From contig JAEURK010000272.1 of the NCBI GenBank assembly GCA_016789175.1, forward strand, positions 1 to 39,192: 39,192 bases of DNA, given 5' to 3'. The stretch is from Anaerolineales bacterium (GTDB lineage: Bacteria > Chloroflexota > Anaerolineae > Anaerolineales > UBA6663). Positions 30,302 through 39,192 of this stretch are shown here, piece after piece. The notes below the pieces were generated by a model, which worked only from the letters and a program-made list of their open reading frames with translations, was not told the DNA's origin and did no database searches. Positions within the stretch are counted from its first letter, which is position 1. Every line of letters starts with the position of its first letter. The translations under genes were made by a program, and so were the position numbers.

Positions 30302-31765
30302 TCAGGTCTTTCGGACCCTGAGCACGCGCTTGAGCAGGCCCCATTCTTCTGGTTCGATGAACCCGGTGGCCAGGATCAACACGGCGTAGACGGCGCCGCC
30401 GAGACCGATGCGGAGCACCACATGCCATTCGCCGGTCAGGAGCACGGCCGCGCTCATGCCGATGCAGGCCGCGATCACCTTGATCAGGGCTCCGCTGACG
30501 CTCGGCAGAACCAGCTTGCGCCGGAGCAGGGCGTCGAACTGGATCACCGCCAGGAGGTCGGTGATAACGGTGACGGCGGCAGCGGCCAACATCCCGAACC
30601 AGGGGATCAGCAAAGCGTTGAGCGCGATATTGGCTATGGCGTTCAAGGTGTTGATCCGGGCGGCCGAGCGCTCCTCGCCGATGATGGTGGTCACGTTGCC
30701 GCAGGTTGCCGCGTACATCAGCAGCGGGATGTCCCATATGATGATCGCCAGGGCTCGGGCCGCCGGGAAGATGTCGGGCGTGTACAGGAATCGGATGAGG
30801 GGATCCGCCAACAGCATGCCGCCGACAGCCAGCGGAAGAGAGAGAAAGGCGATCAAGCGGGTGGAGTGGGCATGCCAGCGCCCGACCACCGGCGCATCGG
30901 TCACGAACACGCGCGCCAGGGTGGGGACCATGGCGACGCTGAAACCGGTCAGCAACGACACGAACGATCGGACCAGGCCATAGGCGACGTTGTACCAGCC
31001 CACCTCGGCATCGCTCACGAACCACGAGAGCATGACGGTGTCGATGCTGAAAGCGATGGTCAGCGCCAGCGAGATTACGGCGAACGGAAATCCGGCCCGC
31101 ATCAGGCGCGGCCATTCGGCCGGCTGAAAGCGCGGCGGCCATTCCACCAGATCATGGCGGCGGGTGACCCAGATCGCCAGGATGAGTTGCGGCAGCATGG
31201 CCGCCAGCCCGACGGCCAGCAGCCAGAGAAAGCTGGGCCGCAGCCCCATGACGATCGTGCCGAGGATCAGCCAGGTGATCTGACCGACGATGGTGAGCAA
31301 CGTCGTCCACCCGAAGGCTTCGCGAGCGGTCAGGACGGCATCGAGCGGGGCGTGAAACGCGGAGATCACGAAAGTCACGACATAGAGCAAGACCCCGAGA
31401 GTGATGTCGCTCTCGTAGCCCACCACCAGCGAGGTCAACGGGATCACCACCAGGCCGATCAAGGCCAACATCAGGCGGATCCCGATCAGGTTCCAAAAGA
31501 GCGCAGTCGCGCGCGCACCCGAGCGCGCCATTTCGCGCATCACGAATTGCGTCACACCCAGTTCGACAAAGATCGAGAACAGACCGACCCAGGCCACGAC
31601 GATCGAGTAGCGGCCGTATTGCTCATCGCCCAGCTGTCGGACGACGAACACGCCAAACAGGAAGCCGAAGATCTTGAGCAATATCTGCCCGAGCGTCACA
31701 AACAGCGTGTTGCGCGCGATTTTGCGGCCGATGTTCGGAAGGGGGGGCGGGGCGATATCTGACAT
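30302..31765 (-). CDS. Wzx-type polysaccharide flippase (PST/MOP superfamily)
   Basis: 487 aa with about 12-14 hydrophobic helices evenly spread. The N-terminus (RNTLFVTLGQILLKIFGFLFGVFVVRQLGDEQYGRYS) is the characteristic start of oligosaccharide flippases, with the family's YGRYS and later DTVMLSWFVSDAEVGWY. Such proteins move undecaprenyl-linked glycan units, or other lipid-linked products, across the cytoplasmic membrane. The ATG lies 20 bases after the stop of the asparagine-synthetase-like gene, so these are one transcript. It ends with a basic tail (KRVLRVRKT). Together with the glycosyltransferase and epimerase it supports a surface-glycan locus. Confidence 0.92.
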   Translation of the reverse strand: MSDIAPPPLPNIGRKIARNTLFVTLGQILLKIFGFLFGVFVVRQLGDEQYGRYSIVVAWVGLFSIFVELGVTQFVMREMARSGARATALFWNLIGIRLMLALIGLVVIPLTSLVVGYESDITLGVLLYVVTFVISAFHAPLDAVLTAREAFGWTTLLTIVGQITWLILGTIVMGLRPSFLWLLAVGLAAMLPQLILAIWVTRRHDLVEWPPRFQPAEWPRLMRAGFPFAVISLALTIAFSIDTVMLSWFVSDAEVGWYNVAYGLVRSFVSLLTGFSVAMVPTLARVFVTDAPVVGRWHAHSTRLIAFLSLPLAVGGMLLADPLIRFLYTPDIFPAARALAIIIWDIPLLMYAATCGNVTTIIGEERSAARINTLNAIANIALNALLIPWFGMLAAAAVTVITDLLAVIQFDALLRRKLVLPSVSGALIKVIAACIGMSAAVLLTGEWHVVLRIGLGGAVYAVLILATGFIEPEEWGLLKRVLRVRKT

Positions 31766-31785
31766 GAAAATCGTCGGCGAGGCGC

Positions 31786-33645
31786 CTAAATCTTAACGTC
31801 GTCGGCCAGGCGTCGCAACATCATTTCATAGGTCATCAAGGGCGCGATCTTACCGATGGTCCACAGTTCTCGCCCGGACACGTGCCGGGCCATGAGCGAC
31901 CGCAGAAAGGCCGGGTCGAACAGCCCGCGCTCCGCCGTGCGCGGGCTGAACAGGATGCCTTCGGCCCACTCGCGCAACTCATGCCGCAGGTAGTTTTCGT
32001 AGTCGGCATACAGATTGGGTCGCTCGGGAAAGAGGCCAGGAACGTATCGCCCCAGCCGGTTGCGCAGCTTGACCCCGAGTTTGTGGGGCTCGCGGAGCCA
32101 GGCCCGGTCGGTCGGCAGGTATTCCTCTTTGTCGAACGGGATGGTAGCCAGGCCCGGTGTCTCCCGCGCGATCACGGCGTAGTATAGCCGACGGCGCGCT
32201 CGGTACTCGAACGGCAGCGAGCTCACAAAATCGAAAACGGCGTAGTCGAAGTACGGCGTGCGCACTTCGACATGCGTCCGATAGAACGCCAGCATGTTCT
32301 GAGTCAACCGCCCGCAGTGGTTGCGTGCCGCGAAATACTCGGTCCGCATGTCGGGACGCATATGCTCGAAGCGGCCCAACTCCTCGCGCATTGAGTCGAA
32401 GGCCAGGCCGCGCACCCGGCGCCAGATCGCCGGCCGATACAACAGGGCCTCCTCCGCCTCGGTCAGGCCCGGCCAGGTCCAATTCTGATTCATGCGCTCA
32501 AATACATGGGTGGCAAGGGCGCGCACGTCAACAGGATGAGACAATCGGCGGTTTTCCAGCTCCGGATGTCCCATAACCTGGCCGCCATCCCAACCGCTGA
32601 GGTTGACCTGGATGTGCTCACGGGCTTGATCGACCGTGCTGATGCCGTGCGAGTGGATCCAGCTGTGAAATCCCTCGGTCAATTCCAGGTGACGATCGAC
32701 GTGCTCGAGCACCCAGCGACCATCCGGGAGATCGCACCAGTGGTGCTGGCTACCGGCGGCCTGCGCAATTCGTTTGGCCAGCATCACATCGCGACAGTTG
32801 CGTATGCCATAGGTGAACGAGTGCACCGGGCGAGTCGGCATCAACCCCAATAAGGTGCGCGAATCAAGTCCGCCGCTTAGATAGACGCCGGTGGCGTAAG
32901 TACGATCCGACCGGCGGGTTGTCGCCAACCGCAGCAGGCGCCCGGACTCCTCAACGGCTTCGGCGAAACCGATCTTTGAACGATCGGGCACATCGGCGAA
33001 GGTCCAATACCGGGCGGCACGCGAGTCGCCGGTGGCGAGGTCAAAGCTCAGCACGGTGGCCGGGGCGAGTTGGGAAACGTCCTCAAAGAAGGTTCGGTCG
33101 CCCAGCAAGTGCTGGAATCGCCCGTATTGTGCCAGCGCGACCAGATCGAGCTCCCGCCGGAAGCCGGGTGCCGCGATGATCGCCTTCACTTCGGAGGCGA
33201 AAACCAAACGCCGATCTTGTAGCGTGTAATAAAGGGGATAAAGCCCGAAGCGATCATTGGCAAGCACCAACCGCTGCGCCTGCGAGTCCCAGATCGCGCA
33301 GATAAATGCGCCGTTGATCTGGGCGGCGAAGTGGTCGCCATATTGACCGTACAACGCGAGTAGCGCCGGCTCCGGCGATCGGTTCGCCTCGAAGGCGCGC
33401 TCGCCGATCGCGTAGATCTCGCCCGCCATGACGACGGCGCGTCGGTGCTCGGCATCCCAGACGGGTTGCGGCCCCGGGTTGAAGATGCCGATGCCGATGT
33501 GCCCAATGGCGATAGGGTGGACCGGATCGGCGTACCAATCGGTTTGAGCCCAAGGCACATGGCTCAACAGCGTCGCCTGAGTTGCCGCGAACTTGGGGCG
33601 ATCTATTCGGAGACCCGGATCCGCAAACCCGAAAACTCCACCCAT
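31786..33645 (-). CDS. Asparagine-synthetase-like amidotransferase lacking the glutaminase Cys
   Basis: 619 aa, standard length for AsnB-type proteins. The N-terminal Ntn-hydrolase-like half (about 1-200) keeps the fold (AFICAIWDSQAQRLVLANDR, FASEVKAI), but the start is MGGVFGF where active enzymes have Met-Cys-Gly; the nucleophile Cys2 is Gly. The synthetase half has the ATP-pyrophosphatase motif SGGLDS (257-262) and FTYGIRN. I infer amide or peptide-bond formation with free ammonia or an amine instead of glutamine, as in beta-lactam-synthetase-like and lasso-peptide or glycan-modifying relatives. The neighbours are a one-module NRPS 128 bases upstream and a flippase 20 bases downstream, so it may modify a sugar acid or an NRPS-loaded amino acid. 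Confidence 0.88.
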   Translation of the reverse strand: MGGVFGFADPGLRIDRPKFAATQATLLSHVPWAQTDWYADPVHPIAIGHIGIGIFNPGPQPVWDAEHRRAVVMAGEIYAIGERAFEANRSPEPALLALYGQYGDHFAAQINGAFICAIWDSQAQRLVLANDRFGLYPLYYTLQDRRLVFASEVKAIIAAPGFRRELDLVALAQYGRFQHLLGDRTFFEDVSQLAPATVLSFDLATGDSRAARYWTFADVPDRSKIGFAEAVEESGRLLRLATTRRSDRTYATGVYLSGGLDSRTLLGLMPTRPVHSFTYGIRNCRDVMLAKRIAQAAGSQHHWCDLPDGRWVLEHVDRHLELTEGFHSWIHSHGISTVDQAREHIQVNLSGWDGGQVMGHPELENRRLSHPVDVRALATHVFERMNQNWTWPGLTEAEEALLYRPAIWRRVRGLAFDSMREELGRFEHMRPDMRTEYFAARNHCGRLTQNMLAFYRTHVEVRTPYFDYAVFDFVSSLPFEYRARRRLYYAVIARETPGLATIPFDKEEYLPTDRAWLREPHKLGVKLRNRLGRYVPGLFPERPNLYADYENYLRHELREWAEGILFSPRTAERGLFDPAFLRSLMARHVSGRELWTIGKIAPLMTYEMMLRRLADDVKI

Positions 33646-33773
33646 GGGTGTGGTCCTATCGCTGGTGCGGGCCGGTGCGCGAGCCCGTGCTTTCAGCGCC
33701 TCAGTGTGCGCCGGCCTCGATCTCTCAACAACCCACTGATGGTACTACCGTAATCGGACGCGATCGCCCTGGA

Positions 33774-36700
33774 TTACCGGCTTTCGGCAGCGGCCAGCGC
33801 CTTGCTAAGTTGCCTGGCTAGCGACTGCACATGCGGGGGACGCAGGATGTTGTGATGGGCGCCGTCGATTAGGTAGGTGTCGACGCCGTGGGTGGTCCGC
33901 CCCCAACCGAAGTCGTCATCGGCCACGCGCAAGAGCGACATGGTCGCGACGCGGAACAGGGCGACGCGGCCGGCATAGGGCCCCGGTCGATAGTAGTTGA
34001 AGGCATCGGAGTGCACGTTCAACAGCGCCGTTTGCTGCGCCGCGATGATGTCCATCTCGTCGATGATCTCGGCGGCGTCTTCGTTGTTGTCCAGGGCGTG
34101 CCACTCGCGTCGCAGCCCGCGCTCAACGTCGGTCAGACGCGCCAGCCAGGTCGTGCGATCCCAGCGACGCGTGACCTCGTTGCGCACCCAACTCGGCAGG
34201 TTGCACGCAAACTTCCACAGACCGGCCGGTGTGACCAGACCGGCCAGCGCATCGCGTCGCGAGAGGGCATAGCCTTCGAAGATCGCGACCAGCGCGACGG
34301 CCTGCCCTTCGGCCTGCAGCCGCCGCGCCATCTCGTAGGCCAGGATGCCGCCCTGGCAGTATCCGCCGAGAGAGTAGGGCCCCACGGGCTGTTGGGCGCG
34401 CACGGCGGCCACATAGCGCTCGACCATGGCCTCGATCGTGCGGTCAGGCTCGCGCTCGTCCTCCAGGCCCACCGCCTGGATCCCAAGCACCGGCCGCCTG
34501 GTGCCGAGCGCGCGCGCCAGGTCGATGTACCCCAGGACGCCGCCGCCGAAGCCGTGGACCAGGAAGAACGGATCGCCGGTGCCGGTGGGTTGCAGGACCT
34601 TGAGCAGCTCATGCGCGACAGGCAGGGTCGTCGTGGCGGGAGCGCCGGCATCAATCCAGGCCGCCAGCTGCGCGATCGTCGGGCGCGCGAGAAATTCCTC
34701 GGTCGTCAGGCGGACGGCGAACACGTGCTCGATCTGCGCGGCCAGACGCATGAGCGTCAGAGAATCGGCGCCGGCCTCCACCAGGTCGCTGGCGGTGCTG
34801 GTGATCGGAAGGCCAAGCCCGTCACGGGCCAGACCGAGCAGGCGGGCCTCGGTGTCCGTGACCGCGTTGGCATCCGGCTGAACCGCCTCGGGCTCGGCCG
34901 GCAACGCCAGCAGTGCCTGGCGATCGACCTTGCCGTTCGGCGTCAGGGGCAAGCGCTCCACGAACACGAACCGGGCCGGCACCATATAGGCCGGCACGCG
35001 CGCCTGCATGAAAGCGCGCAGATCGGCCGAGGAGGTGGCGCAGCTCGACGTGATGAATGCGATGAGCTGTCGGCCCGAGGCGCCGTCGGGTGCCGCGAGC
35101 ACCACGGCGTCGGCGACGACGGGATGCTGCATCAGCGCCTGCTTCACCTCCGAGAGCTCGACCCGGTTGCCCCGGATCTTGACCTGATCGTCGCGGCGCC
35201 CGAGGTGCTCGATCTCGCCACTCGGCCAGCGACGCGCGAGATCTCCGGTCCGAAAAGCGCGTTCCGACCGACCTGCCACCACGATCTCGACGAAGCGCTC
35301 GGCCGTCGCGTCAGGCAGGTTGTGGTAACCGCGCGCCACATGAGGGCCGACGACGAAAAGCTCGCCTGCGGCCCCGATCGGGGCGACGCGTCTTTGCGGG
35401 TCGAGGATGTAGATGCGGGTGTTGGCGACCGGGCGGCCGATGAAGATCGGCGCGTTCAGGTCGACCGGGGCACGAACCTCGAAGGCCGTCACATCGCCGG
35501 CGACTTCCGACGAGCCATACAGGTTGAGCAGGCGGGCCCGGGGCAGACGTTCCACGAACCGGGCGGCCAGATCCGCGGCCAGGGCTTCTCCGCTCGACAC
35601 GCAGATCCGAAGCGCGCTCAGGCGTTGCTCCAGCTGCTGGGGCGCGTCTAGGATGGCACGCAACAGCGACGGCACCACCACCAGACGCGAGACCGAATGC
35701 CGTGCCAGGACGGCGGTGAAGGCACCGATATCGCGCACGGTCTTGTGATCGACCACGACCAGCGGCCGGCCTTGCAGCAGTGGCCCAAAGACCTCCGAGA
35801 CCGAGTCGACGAAGTTGAGCGTCGTCGTGTGGCACCCGACCTCGTCGGTGCCGAAGGGGTATTCGGCCCACATCCAGCGCAGCCGATTGAGGGTGGCCCC
35901 GTGTGTGCCAAGCACACCCTTGGGCGTCCCGGTCGAGCCCGAGGTGTAAAGCAAATACAACACATCCTCGGCCGCCGCGTCACTCACGTTTGGAGGAACC
36001 GCGTCGCCCGGGGTCTCACCGGGCGAGATGGGGTCATCGGCCGTGATCGGCCGGGCCACCCGGCCGGCCAGTTGGGCCGCGAGATCGGCGCGTGTCACGG
36101 CGATGGCGCAGCCGGAGTCCTGGATCATGTAGCTCAACCGGTCGACCGGGTAGCTCGGATCCAACGGCACGGTGACACCGCGTGCCATGAGGATGGCCAG
36201 CCAGGCGATCACGCTCTCGGTCGAGCGGGGCAGGTGCAGGCCGATCGGATCACCGGGCCGCGCGCCCGCCGCGATCAGCCGGTTGGCCAATCGCAACGCG
36301 GCCGTTCGAAGGTGGCCAAAGGTGAGGACTTGCTCGCCCTCGATCACGGCCGGGTCGGCGGCGTGGGCCCAGGTGATATCGAGGAACAACGCCCGTAACG
36401 TGCGGTTGTCGCCGAAGTCGCGGGTCGTGGCGTTCCAGGTGCCGACAAGCAGTGCGCTTTCGTCGGGGGGCAGCACATCCACGTCGACGAGCCTCTGGTG
36501 CGGGTCGGTCAGGATGCTGTCGACCGTCCGGGCCACCTGAGCCAGCAGCCGGGCGGCCGCCGGCTCATCGACCCGGGCGCGGTCGAACTGCAAACCAAGC
36601 GTCGTCAGGCCCGACCGACGGTCATCCAATGTCAGGACGGGGACGTCCATCGCCGTTGCGGCGCACGGATCAAGACACAGACCACCGGCCACGCTACCCA

Positions 36701-37007
36701 CGGACGCCGGCCCCATAGGCCCGTTCAACGCCACGGCAAGATCGGCGAGCCAGGCCAGGAGCGACTGCGTGCCCCGGATCTGCACATCCAGCGGAACCGG
36801 GCGGGGCGACGTCCCGTGCCAAAGCGCAAGCCGGAGCTGATCGGAGCCAAGATAGCGGCTCAACGCCAGGGCCCAACTGGCCGTCACGATCAGGGCCAGG
36901 TTGTAGGATGAGCCTGCCAGCGCAGCATGCCAGGCGCGCACAACAAGCGGAATCTGGCAACAGGCGAGGCCTGTTCCCGCGTGGAAGACGAGACTGGGTA
37001 AGGTCAT
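33774..37007 (-). CDS. Single-module NRPS: partial condensation, adenylation, carrier, thioesterase
   Basis: 1077 aa. Residues 1-190 resemble the C-terminal half of a condensation domain without the HHxxxDG motif. The adenylation domain (about 205-700) has YTSGSTGTPKG (354-364), NLYGSSE (495-501), FRTGDLARR and PNGKVDR (690-696). The carrier domain has GADSL with the pantetheine Ser749. The thioesterase (about 810-1077) has GYCQGG (882-887), so its nucleophile is Cys884 instead of Ser, and a late His in DGAHHNI. Pocket residues read by eye are V-D-S-S-V-S-L-G-D-K; loss of the alpha-amino-binding Asp at the first position hints at a beta-amino or other unusual acid. It probably activates and releases or transfers one building block for the downstream AsnB-like enzyme and glycan genes. 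Confidence 0.9.
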   Translation of the reverse strand: MTLPSLVFHAGTGLACCQIPLVVRAWHAALAGSSYNLALIVTASWALALSRYLGSDQLRLALWHGTSPRPVPLDVQIRGTQSLLAWLADLAVALNGPMGPASVGSVAGGLCLDPCAATAMDVPVLTLDDRRSGLTTLGLQFDRARVDEPAAARLLAQVARTVDSILTDPHQRLVDVDVLPPDESALLVGTWNATTRDFGDNRTLRALFLDITWAHAADPAVIEGEQVLTFGHLRTAALRLANRLIAAGARPGDPIGLHLPRSTESVIAWLAILMARGVTVPLDPSYPVDRLSYMIQDSGCAIAVTRADLAAQLAGRVARPITADDPISPGETPGDAVPPNVSDAAAEDVLYLLYTSGSTGTPKGVLGTHGATLNRLRWMWAEYPFGTDEVGCHTTTLNFVDSVSEVFGPLLQGRPLVVVDHKTVRDIGAFTAVLARHSVSRLVVVPSLLRAILDAPQQLEQRLSALRICVSSGEALAADLAARFVERLPRARLLNLYGSSEVAGDVTAFEVRAPVDLNAPIFIGRPVANTRIYILDPQRRVAPIGAAGELFVVGPHVARGYHNLPDATAERFVEIVVAGRSERAFRTGDLARRWPSGEIEHLGRRDDQVKIRGNRVELSEVKQALMQHPVVADAVVLAAPDGASGRQLIAFITSSCATSSADLRAFMQARVPAYMVPARFVFVERLPLTPNGKVDRQALLALPAEPEAVQPDANAVTDTEARLLGLARDGLGLPITSTASDLVEAGADSLTLMRLAAQIEHVFAVRLTTEEFLARPTIAQLAAWIDAGAPATTTLPVAHELLKVLQPTGTGDPFFLVHGFGGGVLGYIDLARALGTRRPVLGIQAVGLEDEREPDRTIEAMVERYVAAVRAQQPVGPYSLGGYCQGGILAYEMARRLQAEGQAVALVAIFEGYALSRRDALAGLVTPAGLWKFACNLPSWVRNEVTRRWDRTTWLARLTDVERGLRREWHALDNNEDAAEIIDEMDIIAAQQTALLNVHSDAFNYYRPGPYAGRVALFRVATMSLLRVADDDFGWGRTTHGVDTYLIDGAHHNILRPPHVQSLARQLSKALAAAESR

Positions 37008-37030
37008 GATTCGGAATGTTCAGTTGGTGC

Positions 37031-37045
37031 GTGCCTGCCAGGCAC
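37031..37045. promoter_or_regulatory. Dyad in the NRPS leader
   Basis: GTGCCTGCCAGGCAC is a perfect 7-bp dyad with one central base, 24 bases upstream of the NRPS ATG and downstream of a TACAAT -10-like hexamer on the minus strand (37082-37077). It is positioned as a repressor site. Confidence 0.4.
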
Positions 37046-37094
37046 ATGTGGGGCCAGGTGACCAAGCTATCCAATAATTGTACTCCGGATTGGG

Positions 37095-37139
37095 CCACGG
37101 GACGCTCGCGTTGACGTAAGTCAAAGCGAGCGCCCGTGG
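37095..37139. promoter_or_regulatory. Near-perfect inverted repeat upstream of the NRPS -10
   Basis: CCACGGGACGCTCGC pairs with GCGAGCGCCCGTGG with one bulged base, around the inner palindrome TTGACGTAAGTCAA. It lies just upstream of the candidate -10 of the NRPS gene. It could be an activator or repressor site, or a second terminator after the small membrane-protein gene. Confidence 0.5.
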
Positions 37140-37149
37140 ATGAAACGAA

Positions 37150-37189
37150 AGGCAGCGCGCGTCGGGCGAAGCCCCGACGCGCGCTGCCT
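37150..37189 (-). terminator. Hairpin after the aldolase/small membrane protein unit
   Basis: The 17-base GC-rich arms 37150-37166 and 37173-37189 are perfectly complementary with a 6-base loop. It lies 44 bases after the stop of the 60-aa gene on the minus strand and supports that gene as the end of the aldolase transcript. Confidence 0.75.
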
Positions 37190-37233
37190 GTATTTCCCGG
37201 TGAAATGCCGGCCAGCCAAATCCACAGTCGCGG

Positions 37234-37416
37234 TTACCCCCGCGCCTTGCGATGCTGTTCGGTTCGCCAGTATTGATACAGCGTGTAGCCCACCGAGGCC
37301 ACCATCGCTCCGCCCATGGGCACGATCAGCAGCAGACTGCCGCTTTGCCCGGCCGCTACGAATCCAACAACCGTGATCAACGGCAGGATCAACCTGATGA
37401 GATCCGGCGGTTTCAT
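37234..37416 (-). CDS. 60-aa membrane protein homologous to the EssC-like membrane segment
   Basis: A complete small gene (ATG 37416, TAA 37234), 10 bases after the aldolase stop. Residues 4-52 align without gaps to residues 35-83 of the giant EssC-like ATPase; I count 32 of 49 identical, including LPLIT, VGFVAA, GSLLLI and PMGGAM followed by ASVGY. It consists of two hydrophobic helices and a basic end (RTEQHRKARG). The matching EssC part is the membrane anchor. It may assemble with the motor, antagonise it, or be a maintained fragment of a duplicated EssC gene. No good Shine-Dalgarno sequence is seen, so translation may depend on coupling to the aldolase gene. Confidence 0.72.
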   Translation of the reverse strand: MKPPDLIRLILPLITVVGFVAAGQSGSLLLIVPMGGAMVASVGYTLYQYWRTEQHRKARG

Positions 37417-37426
37417 GGCGGCGCGC

Positions 37427-38521
<1,095 letters not shown>

Positions 38522-38859
38522 GGGGTTCTCCTCTGGATGGGTTGTGCGTAGGATTCTTAAGTCTAGCACGCTGTTGCACTCTACTCCGGCCGCGCCGTCG
38601 CAGACCCTGACAGATGTCACAGCGACCGGCCTGCGCTTCTTCACAAACGGGGCGGCCGCCGGCGCGTAGGGCGCGAATTGCCGAAAGAGCCAGTCGCTGA
38701 GCTCATTCGGATCATGCGCGATAGTCGCGGCAGGGTGTCCCCCGACCGACATTCGGATGTAGGGGCCCTGACTGCTTGTCCGCCCTGGGTCTGGCCGCCC
38801 GGACTGAGTACGGTAGAATAGCCGAAATCCCTAACCCGTAAGGGTGTTAAGAGGCAATC
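38522..38859. other. Divergent promoter region between aldolase and phosphofructokinase genes
   Basis: 338 bases without a convincing gene. The aldolase frame is open to 38752 but only as an unsupported extension. A TAGAAT (38814-38819) lies 40 bases before the phosphofructokinase start without a matching -35. A short dyad AACCCgtaaGGGTGTT lies around 38833-38848. Nothing else recognised. Confidence 0.5.
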
Positions 38860-39192
38860 ATGCGCATCGGAGTTCTGACCGGCGGGGGCGACGTCCCTGG
38901 GCTCAACCCCGCCATCAAGGCCATCGTCAACCGGGCCCTGGACAACGGCTACGAGGTGTTGGGCATTCGCCGCGGCTGGATGGGGCTCTTGCGAGCCAAT
39001 CCGGACCTCGACGACAACGAAGAGTGGATCACGCCGCTCAGCCGTGAGGCGGTGCGGCGCGTTGACCGTTCGGGTGGCACGTTCCTGCACACGTCGCGCA
39101 CCAACCCGGGCAAGGTCAAGCCGAACGAGATCCCGGAATTTCTGCGAGAGCCCGGCAAGATCTACGAAGGCCTGCAGGACCTGACACCGCAC
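38860..39192 (+). CDS. pfkA: 6-phosphofructokinase, N-terminal part (cut by window edge)
   Basis: The ATG at 38860 has GAGG 5 bases upstream and the frame stays open for 111 codons to the edge. It begins [20 protein letters not shown], the nucleotide/phosphate-binding start of the PfkA family. GGDVPGLN, with RRGWMGLL and [12 protein letters not shown], is closer to the group that includes PPi-dependent and mixed-type enzymes than to the GGDAPGMN of E. coli PfkA. Whether ATP or pyrophosphate is the donor depends on residues near 100-130, mostly outside the window. It phosphorylates fructose 6-phosphate, supplying the substrate of the divergent aldolase. Confidence 0.9.
   Translation, partial: MRIGVLTGGGDVPGLNPAIKAIVNRALDNGYEVLGIRRGWMGLLRANPDLDDNEEWITPLSREAVRRVDRSGGTFLHTSRTNPGKVKPNEIPEFLREPGKIYEGLQDLTPH

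Noticed and set aside
30003..31142. Minus-strand open frame overlapping the flippase and the intergenic gap
   Set aside because: Arg/Pro/His-rich frame-shifted reading of the flippase, with no family resemblance; the flippase frame is clearly the real one.
38522..38752. N-terminal extension of the aldolase by 77 residues
   Set aside because: It is not aldolase-like, and the ATG at 38521 has a good Shine-Dalgarno sequence.

Overview
The window is about 39 kb of GC-rich bacterial DNA. Gene style suggests a Chloroflexota (Anaerolineae-like) bacterium: several Ser/Thr kinases fused to extracytoplasmic sensor domains, Thr/Pro-rich wall linkers, a WXG-type protein and a giant EssC-like ATPase. No rRNA, tRNA or marker gene fixes the taxonomy, so this is inference.

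Region 1 (1-6.6 kb): the first codons of an unrecognised gene, then three transmembrane PknB-type Ser/Thr kinases. All share one layout (kinase, Pro-rich linker, one membrane helix), but each has a different outer domain: FGE/SUMF-like, LamG/DUF1080-like, or TolB-like beta-propeller. Region 2 (6.8-15.4 kb, plus strand) looks like one operon behind a good sigma70-type promoter: VWA-TM-FHA protein, WXG-motif protein with a very long Gly-rich tail, second VWA-TM-FHA protein, and a PP2C phosphatase with an outer FecR-like domain. It ends at a 53-nt near-perfect hairpin.

Region 3 (15.5-26.2 kb, minus strand): two probably unrelated small genes (GlcG/HbpS-like and an Fe-S uracil-DNA-glycosylase-like protein), a ubiquitin-like/FHA fusion (YukD/EsaB-like plus FHA), and a 2916-residue EssC/EccC-type membrane ATPase. 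By eye the ATPase has seven FtsK/SpoIIIE-type P-loop modules, where ordinary EssC/EccC has three. Regions 1-3 together look like a phospho-regulated type VII-like secretion locus: motor (EssC), WXG substrate, Ubl-FHA adaptor, VWA-FHA membrane proteins, three kinases and one phosphatase.

Region 4 (26.5-37.0 kb): a CorA transporter, then a minus-strand group for a surface glycan or small peptide-like product: sugar epimerase, glycosyltransferase, Wzx-type flippase, asparagine-synthetase-like enzyme without its glutaminase Cys, and a one-module NRPS (partial C-A-PCP-TE). Region 5 (37.2-39.2 kb): a class I fructose-bisphosphate aldolase gene with a tiny downstream gene that copies the membrane segment of the EssC-like ATPase, and a divergent phosphofructokinase gene cut by the window edge.

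The most interesting points are the seven-module EssC with alternating intact and Glu-less Walker B motifs, its free-standing membrane-segment paralog 11 kb away, and the WXG protein with a repeat-rich tail and an unknown C-terminal domain.
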